A stretch of DNA of 64,000 nt, taken from positions 14,704,698-14,768,697 of the forward strand of contig NC_054869.1 in assembly GCF_018320785.1 (NCBI RefSeq). The letters are read 5' to 3'. The number at the start of each line of letters is the position of its first letter. Position 1 is the first letter of the stretch. Below the pieces are notes generated by a model. The model made no database searches. It saw nothing but the letters and a program-made list of their open reading frames with translations, and was not told the DNA's origin. Shown here in pieces: positions 52,332 to 64,000 of the stretch. The DNA comes from Cheilinus undulatus. Taxonomy: Eukaryota > Chordata > Actinopteri > Labriformes > Labridae. The position numbers and the translations under genes are program-made.

Positions 52332-55205
52332 TCATGGTTTCTCTATAGAAGACGTCCCGTGTCCGTTGACGTGGTGCTGGGGGACTGTCTCCTGTGAAGG
52401 AGGTCCCTCCACATCTTCTCTGTCCCCCTGTGTGGAGCTGCAGCTGCTGCCCGCGGAGGCCCAGCTGTCTCGGCGGCGGTAGGCCTCACACAGCGGCATA
52501 TCAGTGCTGTCCCACTGACTGTAGCTTTGTGGAGCAAGAACCAGTAGAGGAGACAAGAATCAACGCAGCACAGAAAGAGAGGAGCAGACGAGAGCGGCAG
52601 GTCAGAATAAGCACAGTCACACACATAGAGGAGCACGTCAAAGGCGACAGAAGCATGGAGGTTATGCAGGAGCAGTGGATACTGAATCAATGAGTAAAAC
52701 TGCTGATTATTAACTAGATACTGTAGGTATCACGTTTTGATTCAAAGCTTGGCAAAAAGGTACGATTAGTTGCTGATGGAGGAGAAAGCAGAGCGAGTGC
52801 GGCAAGGAAGAAAGGCCCACACCCAGCATGCTCCAAACAGGACTGAGAGACACTTTCTTATACTTACTCACAGAAAACATGACAAACTACTGCAGGGTTT
52901 TGTCTCTACTTTATTTCTTATATCATTTTGGGTCTCTTGGAACAACTGGCACAAATTAGTACACATGTACAAACACCCCATGTGTGAGTGTCACCTCCTG
53001 TGTGGTTACAGCGGGAGTCACTTGGAGTCTCAAGGACGGATCAAATTAAAATACACACCTAATAGTTTATGACAAAAGTCTACTCCTTAGACTGGACCTC
53101 AAATAAATAACAGTCTAGTTTTACAGTCTATCCAAAACAATCATCCACAGTCCAATAAAATCTTCCATCATACACCAAATTAATTTTACAATAAATTATC
53201 TTAGAAGAATGTTACATCTATAAAATCTATTCTCTGATATAATTTTAGTTAAATCTATGAGTAATCATCATAAAGGGAGTTCATTTCCCCCATAAATGTG
53301 GTGTTTCTTTAACTTATATTTTTAAACCAGCCATAAAATTCATAGGTTTGTATACGGTCTTGCTTTAAAATATTTTAATTTCTAAAAATCAACCCAAGTG
53401 CATGTATCTCCATATTTACAATTACACTTTGTACCTTCCCATTCACCAAACAATATTCCTTAAAACTCCCTGAAGCCTAATAAATGCTGCATATAAGGAC
53501 CAGTGGGTCAACACTATGTTTAAATGGATGCTCTTCTCCACTAAGGCTTTTTACTTCATACTGCATCAGTTAACTGCATTAAATCCATGCTGAACTATCA
53601 GTTATTCAGTTGTAAACATCTTTAATGCTTAACTCCTCCCTCCTTTGATAAGCTTTGACCAATGTCATGTTGCAGAGAAAAACTGAAGGCACTTCCTTGT
53701 CAATAATACCTCATAGTCACTTCATGATAGAGCTTTGTGATGCTTTGTGTTGATGAAGATGAGAGAAATTCAACCCAAAAGGTTTCACATGTTTAGATGT
53801 TGGAAGAAGAAAACCCCCTTGGGCTCAGTGAATGGTAAACATGGGACAGTAAATGGTGCTGGGCATGGGGCGACAGAGGGGCGGTGGGATGGGGGCAAGT
53901 ATGAGCCTACTTGTACCTGGAGGAGTAATATTCTTCCTCTAGCTCATACAGGTCGATGGCGATCTCGTCACGGAGCGAGGTCAGCTTCTTGTCACACTCA
54001 TCCTGCAGCGAGCGCAGCTGCTGGTTCTGGAGACTGATGGCATCGTTCACAGAGGGGAAGTCGTTCAGGATCAGAAACTGCTTCAGATCGGACACCAGTT
54101 TCATCAGGGACTCACCAGCTCGCACCTGTGTGTCACAGAGACGATGGAAGTGGGCTGAGATGCAAATAAAAATGTCTATTTTTGTTCTTAAAGACAGAAA
54201 AGCATCAGGTACTCAAAGAAATCCTAATTATGACCATCTACAAATCAATACTGTGCAGCCATAATACACTAAAATTAAGAAAACTTGAGATTTTAAGAAC
54301 CATCAGCAGATCCCAAACTTTAAACTTTAAAGTCTGTTTTAAAGACTTAGGTTTTAGGTCGAACTAAATGTATATATCATATCAACATCGGTAATGGCTA
54401 TAATTTATTTGTAAATATTGGCATGTCAAATGTTAAAAATTCAAAACCGTACATCCCTATTAAAAGGGGACATTGTAAGGAAGCCTTACATTGAAACAAA
54501 GATTGAAACAAATAAGAGACGACTCAAATTTGACAAAAAACCCAAAATACTGATATTCTCTATTTGTATGGAAAGAAAAATAAAACAGTCATCTTGTAAG
54601 GCATCTGTTTTTAACTTAAAGAAAACAAGGCACGTGTATTCTAGGGCACCATTCAAACACAAAGCCATTTAAAGAAAATGGCATTGTATTAATAGTAAAC
54701 ATACAACTCTTGATGATAGAGACTACGTTGATTTCAAAAGAAAAAGAAAAACTTCGCAAACTTTAGAATGTTGTGCATTACATTCTTGCCCTATAAGTTA
54801 AATTAGTGAAGACGCTAAGGCATGCATAACAGTGACCAAAACACAAAACTACACAGCGTGTTATGCAGCCCTTACAATGTTGGCTGCTCTGACGTGCATC
54901 TCATAATGGTCCTGCTCTGCTTGGGTCGCCCTAGAAACCTGAGTCTCATCCTCTATCTGGAAACACAAAAACAGCGTGTGATCATACTCAAACACAACAA
55001 GTACTCAAATTTTTCGATGGAAAAAGGCAGAAATTTCAGGTTAGAGTGAAGCATGGCGGGTAAAATATTAGCACATTGCGAGTACCTTTGCTGTTTTGAT
55101 GATTTCGGTGAAGTTGTCCAGGATGGACCTGATGTCATCCTTCAGCCTCTTGTTGTAGTTTTGAAGCAGAGTCTCTTTGCTCTGAGGGAGCACTCTCTGA
55201 GTCAT
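52332..55205 (-). CDS. med22: Mediator complex subunit 22 (Surfeit 5), complete, 4 exons
   Basis: The product is a subunit of the Mediator head module that couples activators to RNA polymerase II. Exons: 55086-55205, 54876-54956, 53917-54125, 52332-52524. They sum to 603 nt, 200 aa, the length of the human long form. Start: [20 protein letters not shown]. Then come [76 protein letters not shown] and a helical segment ending [12 protein letters not shown]. The alternative C-terminus from exon 4 contains [16 protein letters not shown], matching the vertebrate long isoform. If the last intron is retained, exon 3 reads on only three codons (RYK) to a stop at 53907, giving a 139-residue short form. 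The gene is tail-to-tail with the C9orf78 homologue. Confidence 0.96.
53907..53916 (-). other. med22: med22 short-isoform read-through end (RYK-stop)
   Basis: Beyond the exon 3 donor (GT at 53916-53915) the frame continues ...SS-R-Y-K-stop. This yields 139 aa, against about 140 aa for the mammalian SURF5 short product, which as I recall ends the same way. The donor itself (AG|GTACAAG) encodes the extra residues. Confidence 0.6.
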
Positions 55206-55687
55206 CGTGCTCAGCAGGAGGAAACACTGCGTACTTTACCTGGTCACATTAAGTTATAGCATAAAAACACTTCAGTGGATGTAAAACTCAATCATTCACA
55301 AGAAAGCAACAAGCTAACAGTATTTAGCATGACGGAGCGCGTGCTTTTCAATGGACGCACATTAAAGAAAGAGTTTTACGTATGTCTATAAACGTACTTT
55401 TGCACAAATTTATTTGATAATATGTTCTGATTCAAATTCAACTTACTGATTACCGCATACTTGGAGAAAAATGTCATTAATGCACACGACAAAAAACCCT
55501 TCGCGACTCCTTTACTTCTTCTTCGCATTAATGGCGGCGAGCATCCGGTGGATTGCTGTATTTCTGCCCCCTACTGGAGTAACAGTGGTATAAAACAGCA
55601 AACTATGCCATCTAAACTTCAGAAAGTCTATTTATCTATCTGGCTTTATTGTCATGGAAAACATTACTTTACACTACCAAACCAGAA

Positions 55688-55790
55688 TAAAAAAAAAAAA
55701 AAACAAGCAAACAAGAATAATCATAGTAATAATGATAATACTAATTATTATTATTATAAAAAAATAATAATAATATAAAAATAAAAATTG
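55688..55790. repeat. AT-rich simple repeat (poly-A and ATT/AATAAT units)
   Basis: A poly-A run is followed by interrupted AAT/ATT trinucleotides. Confidence 0.85.
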
Positions 55791-58293
55791 GTCGTAAAAT
55801 CTGGGTTCAACTTTAAAATTCTGGGTAAAAATGTAGAAACTCTAATATATCTAATATGTAGACAGTCCTGTTAATGGTGGTGGTGTGGTGTTTGAGGGTC
55901 CTTTTCTTTTTTTTGTCTTTTGCTGATGTAATCTACTGCAACATTTGCACCAGGGTGGGAAATTAGTACCCGCCACCACCCAAATGCTGATACTGTTGAG
56001 GAGTGTCTGGTTTTGCTCAACTTACCAGCCACTGGGGCAAGTAAATAAAAGCAGCCAAGCCGAGTGTGCCAAGTGTGGGTTTGTTTTTTCCTACCTGTGC
56101 CAGAGCTTCTGTCAAATGTTTACAGGCAGCTGTGTGCAGGGATGGTTTGACTCGGTATCATATGAGAATAGTTCTCCATAGCAACTGGTGTATCTGCTAA
56201 AGGTGTGTTTGAACCAATGTCAAACACGCAGATTAAAACTACATCAGAATGTTTCACTTACATCTAAAATTATGTATCCGATATGATGAATGTCAGAAAA
56301 ACAAGCAAAGTTTGATTTACATTCATTTAATAGATTTTTGAAAGACTTACATCATAGTTTTCAAAGGCAGGCTGTGCAGCATAAGTATTTCGAGTGCTTT
56401 TTTTTTTTTGTCCAACAGTATCATCAGCTGTCAAATCCTCCAAAGATTTCCTATTCAACACTGGCTCGAAATACATTTTACAGCTTTGTTACAATCAAAA
56501 ACATTTTCAGAGAACCCTGATTCTGTGTCAGGGACCATGTGCAACCTTCATGTATACACGCTGGGTGAGAAAAGTGAACATTTAAAAAAGATTGTACAAG
56601 TCAAAAAGAAAACATGATATTACATCGCAACGAAGGAATACATGAATTAAACTTTGGGATGAAACATTTTTAAAAGTGCCATGATGGGAACAAAAAGTGT
56701 TCATGATTTGACAAAGCACAACGACAATAGAACAATCCTGAATAGTGATGGAAATAAACTCATTAGGGAATGTCATCAACCAGTCACCACTGCAGACGTC
56801 ATTCACAAGATACATTGTTACAATCCCTGGCTGGAACTGCTGAGCAGAAGTGCTGCTGATATTTGTGTTCACTGCTGAAAGCATTTCTTAGTTGTAATGT
56901 TGAGTCACAGTTATTACACATTTGGAGCCTTCAGACATGTCTATCATAGAGATGCATCACAGAGCTGAGTGAACGTTTTAGTGCAGACAGGGACAGGAAG
57001 GTGTGAACACACATTTTTGGTGGTGAATTCAAGTGCAATAAAATGACAAAGATGCAGCAGTTTTCTTTTGGCGGTCATAAAAAGGAAAATGTGATTTCTG
57101 CTGTTTGATGTGCTCGGAGAGAGAACTATAAGAGTGTAAGGCTTCAGAAATACCGTCTGTTAGAGTAACAAACACAAAAGTGAGTCTTAAACATAAAGGA
57201 ACAACTAAGATGATTTTTTTAGGCCTAACATTTATATATATGGTATAAACATAACATGGAATAAAACACAGATATTCCACCTTTATCTACAGAAGCCCTA
57301 AGAACAAATACATTCATACAATTTAGTTTTCATCAATTTCACATGATCAAGAGTAGATTTTGGTAGTTTCCTGGAGATCTCTACCAGAAAATCTCATTCT
57401 CTTACAAGTTAGTTTCAGTGTTTTTCTTGATAATTTAAAGAATGAAACCATGATGTGGAAACTCAGCCCGAGATAAGATGAATTAGTAAAGATCTCCTGG
57501 AAGAAGACAAAATTTACTTCCTATCATAGGAAAAGGAATGTAAAATAAAACATATGAATGTATGTCCGCTTAAGGGTTCTGTATTTTTAGAAAGGACATC
57601 AACCACAAACATAACAAATGCCAAAAATATATTTAGGATGAGACAAAAAGTTAGATATAAACTGTTACACTTTAAGTGAGTTTGCATCTTTATCCAGCAT
57701 CTGCTTCATAATAAACTATCAAGCACAGAGCCCAAAATATTACTTTTGAGGGCATTATTCTAAGGCCATGTACAGATTTCTTGTCTGATTACTCCTCTGA
57801 ATCATCTTGCAACAAAAATATCAAAACAGAGTTGAGTCTGCTGATGTGCTACAGTGTTTTTCCTCTTCCAAGCTTCTGTGGAGTTACGATCTTCTGATTC
57901 AAGCTGAATCGTTCCTTTCTGAGAACTAATAAAATGAAGGATTGCAGCATTTCCAGTTTGTAGTTCTACAAAAAAACCCTCAAACACAGGAAATGAAGCT
58001 GTGTGGAGTTGTAGCATTGACACACAATGCAACTGAGGTAGGCAAGAAAACAATCAAATGCTTGACCACCCCATTGTCTTTGAGAAGATGTCGGTACCGC
58101 ACGGTCAAATTTGTGACAGGAAAACAAAACTAAAATGACACTAAGAGTCTTGACTTGTTTTCTTACTCTAAAGATGAATTCAAGTGTGGAGATGACTTTG
58201 CACTATCAGAGCTAGTTGGAGATATAAAGGAATGAGATCCATGCAGGCCTGCAGTCCAGCTGCAGCGCTGGTAACAGCATGCAGCGTGCCTGT

Positions 58294-58299
58294 TTTATT
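58294..58299 (-). promoter_or_regulatory. Poly(A) signal of the NAK-family gene (candidate)
   Basis: AATAAA on the minus strand lies 55 bp after the stop codon. A 3' UTR ending here would be very short for a kinase of this family, so further signals downstream are also possible. Confidence 0.35.
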
Positions 58300-58353
58300 T
58301 GCATAATTCAGCTGCGTTGATACCCACTGCCCTCCTCCTCTTTGAGTGTGCAT

Positions 58354-59180
58354 TCAAGGCTTTTCCTGCGGGGCCTTGAGGTGAAACGGCGCAGAGACAA
58401 AAGGGTCAACAGGGCTCGCTTCTGAGGTCCAAGAGTGAAGAGGTCCAACAGGGACTGAAGCCACAATACCTTGTCTGCTCACGCTGGAAACCACTCTATG
58501 AGCTGCTACTGGCTGCTGGGGCAGGGGTCCCTCAAAGTGTCGGGAGTATTTGGCCAAAGCTTGTGGGCGGAAAGGTTGTTGGGCTACTTGTCCCAACGTA
58601 CCTTGATCAGGGGCAGCAGCATGAACGCCTCCTGCATGAGGAAACACGGCTTTGGGCTGAGCTCCAGTGGCATCCTTTCTTTTCCCGAAGGGAGCCTGAG
58701 AGAAAACGTCGAGTTGCTGCTGAGCATTCAGCAGTGCGTGAGGAAATGGAGCATTGGCGAACACATCGCTCGAGTCATCTTGCCCGATCCGGAAGGGGGC
58801 TTTTGAGAAAACATCTGCAGTGATTTCGGCGGCCTTTGCTGGTTCATGTGCTTGCTGGGAATGATTCTGAGCAAAGGTGCCAGGAGTAGGTTGGTGAAAG
58901 GTAGTGGATGGTTTTGTCGGTGCCACTGATGATTGAGGTGCTAACTGCTCTTCCTCCTCCTCTGAGTCCATCAGCAGCGGTCTGGAGCCGCTACAGTCAT
59001 GAGCTGCAACACTACTCTCATTCCCTCCTCCATCCTGCTGCGCGTCCTTACGGCTTTCTTTCTCTTCATCTTCATCGCTGGAGTGAACACATCCCTCGTT
59101 TTCTGGAAGATCTCCTTCTACGGGTTCGGTCTCTTGTCCTTCACTGAGTACAGTGTAGCCGTTACTCTCCCCTTGAACAT
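58354..59180 (-). CDS. aak1: NAK-family (AAK1/BMP2K-like) kinase, terminal coding exon only
   Basis: One 827-bp exon has an acceptor after 59181 (pyrimidine-rich ...TAACCCAG) and a stop at 58354-58356. Its first two bases complete a split codon (G|AT), leaving 274 further residues. They contain an acidic region (HSSDEDEEKESRKDAQQDGG), SGSRPLLMDSEEEEEQ, then spaced motifs DVFSKAPF, DVFANAPF, DVFSQAPF and finally DPFVSAPFHL. Such D-x-F/APF repeats bind AP-2 and other endocytic adaptors in the long C-terminal tails of AAK1/BMP2K, serine kinases that phosphorylate AP2M1. The kinase domain is not in the window. Neighbours gfpt1 and nfu1 favour aak1 (human 2p13.3), while the wording SRPLLMDSE reminds me of BMP2K, so the paralogue is not settled. 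Confidence 0.7.
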
Positions 59181-60639
59181 CTGGGTTAGAGAGAAGAGAG
59201 ACAAAAATACATAAGGAAGTGAACTAAGCAATCAAACAAAAATGATCAGTCACATTTTTACCATACGAGTTCCAGCTGCCATTAAATCTACAAGACAGTC
59301 AAACCTCAAACACTTGACATACTACACAATCGATGGGTCATCTGTAACCACTAGAGTCAACATCAAGAAGCCTGCACAGGACTACAACACATTTTCTACT
59401 CTGAACAAGAAACAGGAGACAGATGAGACTAACCAGCTCTATGAAAACATCACATAACCTTGTTTCCACAAATACATTTGAGCACAGCAGCAGTATCCTC
59501 AAACAGAGCCTTGTGTTCAGGGGGAACAGCGACAGCAGATAGACTTTCAGTTAGAATTGAGAGTGTTAAGGCAAAGGAGTCAGTAGGTCTGTGGAAACAA
59601 GGACAACAGTCTTCACAGCTAAAGAAGAGGTCATTAGGGACAGACAGGTTTGCACAGAGACAGATCTTACCTCAGCAGTGTTGACAGCAGCTGTTAATTG
59701 GCAGCTCTTGGGAAGATGTTAGTTGAAGCCATTCAAGGAAAAGCCCCGTCTTTTATCTAACATCCCTTATATCTTATTTCCTGACCTGTCCATGTTTGAT
59801 TTCACTCTCTTAATGCTTTGATCCAGAGTCAGTAAAACTGAAATGACCTTCAGAGGTGACTGCCAAATCAACACTGAGCACGCTCACCTGGATTAACTAT
59901 CCATTCTTGATAAAACAATTGTTTTAATCTTCAGAAATTCAAGAGGTAACTAAACAGCAGTGAAGAGTAGTGTTTAGGGATTAAATTAAAATTACTATCA
60001 CAATCGTTTGATCAGCATTTAGATTGTGATTATCAATCATGGCTATTTATTTATTTTAAGGACTTTTTTTGCATTGTTTAAGGTTTTTCTTTTAGAACTT
60101 ATATCCTGCTTCTCATCTGTTGCCTGGGCTGGACTGGAACAAAAATATGACTTGGCATTTTTGGCGCACATCTGCCCCTAACAACTGGCCAAACACAACC
60201 CAGCAATGAGCCAACAAAATCCACAACAAATACCCACACTCAAGCAAAAAGAAGTAAGAAATGTATTTGTAAAATTAAAGGTCAGTGTTCAGCTTTCATC
60301 CTCATTTAAGAATGGATTTTATTAAGTGGTATCTAATATTTAAGCTAAATATGACATTTTTAGGATGCATTCTAAATGTAAATAATTGCCTTCAATCACG
60401 TTTCTGTGATTGTAGGAAAGCCAAAATTGTACAAATCAAATTAACTGTACAGCCCTAGTAGTGTGGGCTCAGAAAACATGCTTACAAGCATACAGATAAG
60501 GTCATTGAAATTGTGGATACACTGATATTCTCCATATAACTTAAAACATTGGGGTGGAAAAGAGTAGTGAATGAACCTAATAGATACAATAAAATGTATC
60601 ATATCTCTAAATTGTTTTTTTCTTTATTTTAAACTGAAG
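59181..60639. other. Probable NAK-gene intron, no exon recognised
   Basis: No kinase-tail exon on the minus strand was recognised. On the plus strand a frame at 59242-59457 ends in tyrosine-bearing text (QDYNTFSTL, NQLYENIT) resembling an immune-receptor tail, discussed under findings. Confidence 0.4.
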
Positions 60640-61941
60640 CACTATAGCACACTCTTCTATTCACTTGGATATTTACCCTTTTATTGAGTTTATAAATCAA
60701 TTAAGAACAATATAACTAGGCTTTTTTGGTCAAAAAATTACCCTTTAATGTCAAAGTGAAAACAGATTTCTACAAAGTAATGTCAACTAAATAAAAATAT
60801 GTAATTTAAAATAAGTGACTGCTTAAGTCTCCAACCCCTCTAAAGTGACTGGCCTAATTCAACAGAGGTCCAGCCAAATGGTGCTAGCAGTCTTACAGTT
60901 ATTGAAATATGGATCACCTGAGGGCAGTGAATTGGTCTTAACTTTTTTAGTATAAAGATACCTGTGTCTGGGAGGTCCAGTCACTGGTTAATAAGTATCC
61001 CTGGCTACCATTACACCATGAAGACAAAAGAACACGAAACTCAGAGAAAAGGTAAAAGAAAAGTATGTCAGGGGACAGATACAAAGAAAAAATCCAAGGC
61101 AATGGAAGGAATATGCCACGTGTAAATCTGCCAAGATCAGGCCGTCCTCACAAACTGAGTGACCATGCGAAAAGGAGACTAGTGAGAGAGTCTGCCAGCA
61201 TACCTATGACTACTCTGAAGGAGTCACAAGCTTCAGTAGCTAAGATGGGAGGGACTCTGCATGTAACTGTTGCTCAGGTTCTTCACCAGTCAAAGCTTTA
61301 TGGGAGAGTGGCAAAGAGAAAGCCACGGTTGAAGTAAACTCAGTAAATCTCAGACACAGTTTGCAAAAAGGCATGTGGGAGACTCCATGGCCAAGTGGAA
61401 GAAAGTTATTTGGTGTAATGAGAACAAAGTGGTGCTTTGTTGCCATCAGACAAGGTGTTATATTTGGTGGACACCAATCACTGCACATCACTACAAACAC
61501 ACTGTCCCTACTGTTAAGTATGGTGGTGGCAGCATCATGTTGTTGGGATGCATTCGGCAGCCAACACTGGAAGGTTTGTAAAGGAAGAGGGTAAAATGAA
61601 TTTGGGAAAATATAGGAAAATCCTGGAAGACAATCTTATTCAGTCTTCAACAGAAGTATGGCTTGGGGGAACATTAATTTTCCAGCAAGACAATGAGCTG
61701 AAGCATCCTGCAAAAGCTACACAGAAATGGCTTAAGACAACAAGGGGAAAATTCTGGAGTGGCCAAGTCAAAGCCCAGACCTCAATCCAATAGAGAATTT
61801 GTGGCTGTTTTTACTTTGACATTACAGAAGTATTTTTTTAATTGTTTTTTGTTAAAAAAGCCAAATTATAGTGACTATGATGAATGAATCAATAAGAGGA
61901 TAAAACATCCAAGGGGTTAATACTTTTTATAGGCACTGTAT
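60640..61941 (+). mobile_element. Decayed Tc1-like transposon
   Basis: The right end GGGGTTAATACTTTTTATAG followed by GCACTGTA is a typical Tc1 TIR. The left end (about 60640, CTATAGCACACTC...TTTACCCTTTTATTGAGTTT) is the eroded partner. The body contains transposase remnants in order. It lies upstream of the NAK terminal exon, on the opposite strand. Confidence 0.8.
61065..61800 (+). pseudogene. Tc1-like transposase pseudogene
   Basis: The first frame has RSGRPHKLSDHAKRRLVRES (between the paired-like subdomains) up to [12 protein letters not shown] and a stop at about 61335. Frameshifted continuation gives [19 protein letters not shown] (first Asp changed to Asn), [59 protein letters not shown] (second Asp) and a garbled PIENLW region near 61790. 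At least three frameshifts are present. Confidence 0.85.
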
Positions 61942-64000
61942 GTCTTTCACAAAATGATCAAGAGCAAAAGAGGCAAATGCAGAGGAGACAGGGTCTAAAT
62001 TCAGGACCAAAATGTTGCCAGTGTAAATTTTAGATGGTGTGCAAAGGTTTACCTGCAATTTGTGGCACTTAAACAGAAAATGACCCAAAATCTAGGTACC
62101 TGGGGCTTCTATTCCAGTTGCCATAGTATCAAGGTAGGTTTCCATATTGATTTTTACACATTTAAGTTTAAAACTGGTTTTGTGCCAAGCCTAATCTATG
62201 GGACAGCACAACTCAGATATGAGAGTGTAACAAGAAAAAGGACAGGAAGACAAAATAGCAAACATGGAAATAAACCTTTAAAGCTCGAGTAGACCATTGC
62301 ACAAGTTTTCAGTGTCTGCTGATGCTTGTACTGAGTGGAGCAGATATTTCCATAGAGCACTGCACAAATCTAATAATCCTGTGGTTTTGATACCCGAGCT
62401 CACAAAGGCTTCTGGATACCATAACGTAATATCAGATTATCTGCTATATAATTAGGTTCCCACAAGGAAAATTGATTTGTAGCTAATTGAAACAGTGGGA
62501 TCAGAAAGATGAATCTTTTTACTGTCAATTATTCCCACTGGCTGAGCTCTACTGAGTATAAATCAAATAATACAACCCCAAGACATTATTTACATTCACA
62601 TTAATTCATTTTATTCAGTCTCTCTTTTTGATCCTTAATTCATAAAAATATAAGCACACACTCCATAATGGTCCTGCTTCGACACGTGGACATCTGCCCT
62701 GCATGTCAAAAGCGATGATATAATCAAAGTCATATTTATACCTGCCACCATTTTAAACCCAACCAGCACAACGAGTACATTTGTTTCACATAGCAACACA
62801 AGAAAACTCTACGGCCAAGGCTAGAACTCTACAGACAACAGCACTGTAGGGCCTGATTAACATGAAGCGGTATCGGAGGATTGCATAGATTAGCCACAAA
62901 GATGCAAATGACTTAACTAAACTACATTAGAGGGAAAGACAGAAGCACAGCTTTAGTTAACCATGCCATTTCCTATAGTGTTGTACATTTTTAAGGCTAA
63001 TATTTGCAATACTGAGAGGAGGAAACTATGTGTGTCCCTAATACCAGTTATGCATGTTGGATAAACTGCACTGTTTTCTGTTTGTATGTATACCTTAAGG
63101 TGATTGATACCCTAAAAACAGACGTTTGCCTGTGTGCTTTTCTCAGCTTGAGAAAACTAAAGTTAAATGAATACTGAGGTTTTTACAGATGTAATGCAAA
63201 ATCAGTGAAAGCCAAACCTTGGTCAGAGGTGAAAGAAACTGCAGAGATATCAGGAGATAAACTCCGTCATGAGCTCTGTTTTGCTGCCTGTTAGATTCAA
63301 TCTACCTTCGTTATATACAAAAGCCAGTAACAAGTAAAGCACTACAGGGGAAAACTAGAAAAAGCTACCCAGTCAGGTAAGTCATAAGCACTTTGTGTCA
63401 CGTATCAATGATGGTGTCTAACACAAAAGCACGAGCTGAACACTCGACATCAATGAAGAGAAGACAGACAGACTTTGGGCAGAGCAAAGGGTCAAACATC
63501 TTTACGCTCTTAATTACAGCTTCATACACAAATATTCTTTATCTATATATCCTTGGAAACTTTACATATTTCACAATATTTCAAACATTCTTTATGAAGA
63601 CCTATCAATTACCGTCACATTTACTCATACCATGATAAATGACTTTAAATATGACATGCTAAAAAAGTGCTGACAAGAGCAAAAATGAGAAAATAAACAG
63701 TGATTTTATGTACACAAAGGTTTCATGGTTTCTGCTCTGGCTGAATGAGTTTGGCTGTCTGACCTTGGTGTTTCTGTTAGAGAGAGAGAGAGATTTTCAA
63801 TGCACCTACTACTCGTCTGTGACACCTCTGACATGAAAGTGACATATGGTAAACACAGAAAACCTATGCTTAAGCTTTGGCATGGCTATAGGTCCAACAA
63901 TGTGATTCCCTTTAGTTTCTGCTGTGCTTAGTGGGTCAAAGATATGATGTGAGTTCATGAGCTGTAATGCACACAATCTCAAAACGTGCTGCAGATAAAG
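61942..64000. other. Right end of window, nothing firm
   Basis: AT-rich sequence with a (GA)n tract at about 63780-63792. No exon with a recognisable NAK-kinase sequence was found on the minus strand. A pyrimidine-rich acceptor-like site near 63780 is discussed under rejected items. Confidence 0.4.

Larger units (their letters stand above)
55206..58353. other. Intergenic region between med22 and the NAK-family gene
   Basis: The med22 promoter and 5' UTR must lie at the left edge, but no TATA or paired gene was seen. At 55500-55590 the text CTTCTTCTTCGCATTAATGG ... GCCCCCTACTGG resembles a common fish MITE end. An (ATT)n/poly-A tract is at 55688-55790. At 55950-56050, AATTAGTACCCGCCACC resembles another dispersed fish repeat. 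The NAK 3' UTR occupies part of the right side. Confidence 0.4.

Noticed and set aside
53747-54264. Plus-strand frames of 96 and 102 codons
   Set aside because: They overlap med22 exon 3 on the opposite strand and are its shadows.
58471-59147. Plus-strand frames of 79-111 codons
   Set aside because: They are the antisense of the NAK-family terminal exon, whose adaptor-binding motifs identify the true frame.
63720-63790. Possible terminal exon of a short NAK isoform (minus strand, after CTCTCTCTCTCTAACAG)
   Set aside because: The polypyrimidine acceptor is good, but the short product in any frame does not match a tail that I recognise. The (GA)n microsatellite alone can create such an acceptor.

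Overview
The window is vertebrate nuclear DNA, almost certainly from an acanthomorph-type teleost. It carries interrupted genes with GT-AG introns, vertebrate-specific proteins, and many fish-style DNA transposons (Tc1/mariner and hAT), tRNA-derived SINEs and one LINE fragment. There is no CRISPR array, operon or phage. All gene models below were assembled by hand: exons were joined at splice sites, and each internal junction was checked for codon phase. No database search was possible, so names rest on recognised protein families.

Layout, left to right. 1-10,865: the last four coding exons and 3' UTR of antxr1 (+ strand), which runs off the left edge. 10,866-20,040: a roughly 9 kb convergent intergenic stretch built largely of nested transposons. 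20,040-39,800: gfpt1 (- strand), complete in 19 coding exons (682 aa), with a promoter containing a TGACGTGG element. 40,000-42,300: simple repeats, a short hAT MITE and a structurally well-preserved Tc1 deletion derivative. 42,345-48,173: nfu1 (- strand), complete, 8 exons, 248 aa. It is head-to-head, 170 bp apart, with the C9orf78/TLS1 homologue (48,344-51,585, + strand, 9 exons, 291 aa). 52,332-55,205: med22 (- strand), complete, 4 exons, 200 aa, convergent with C9orf78. 58,354-59,180: the terminal coding exon of a NAK-family kinase gene, probably aak1 (- strand), whose remainder lies right of the window or was not recognised. 59,181-64,000: intronic or intergenic sequence with one decayed Tc1.

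The genes do not form a pathway. antxr1 encodes a membrane collagen/toxin receptor, gfpt1 the entry enzyme of the hexosamine pathway, nfu1 a mitochondrial Fe-S carrier, C9orf78 a spliceosome-associated protein, med22 a Mediator head subunit, and the NAK kinase an endocytic adaptor kinase. The order antxr1-gfpt1-nfu1-(aak1) matches human 2p13.3. C9orf78 and med22 are 9q34 genes in human, so this fish locus joins two human synteny blocks.

No new enzymatic or defence system was found. The most useful observations are the compact nfu1/C9orf78 bidirectional promoter with an ETS-CRE composite site, the UPR-type element upstream of gfpt1, the conserved intron-read-through isoform of med22, a hAT element with a perfect 8-bp target duplication splitting a Tc1, a Tc1 derivative with IR/DR ends, and a roughly 355-bp higher-order tandem repeat in an antxr1 intron.
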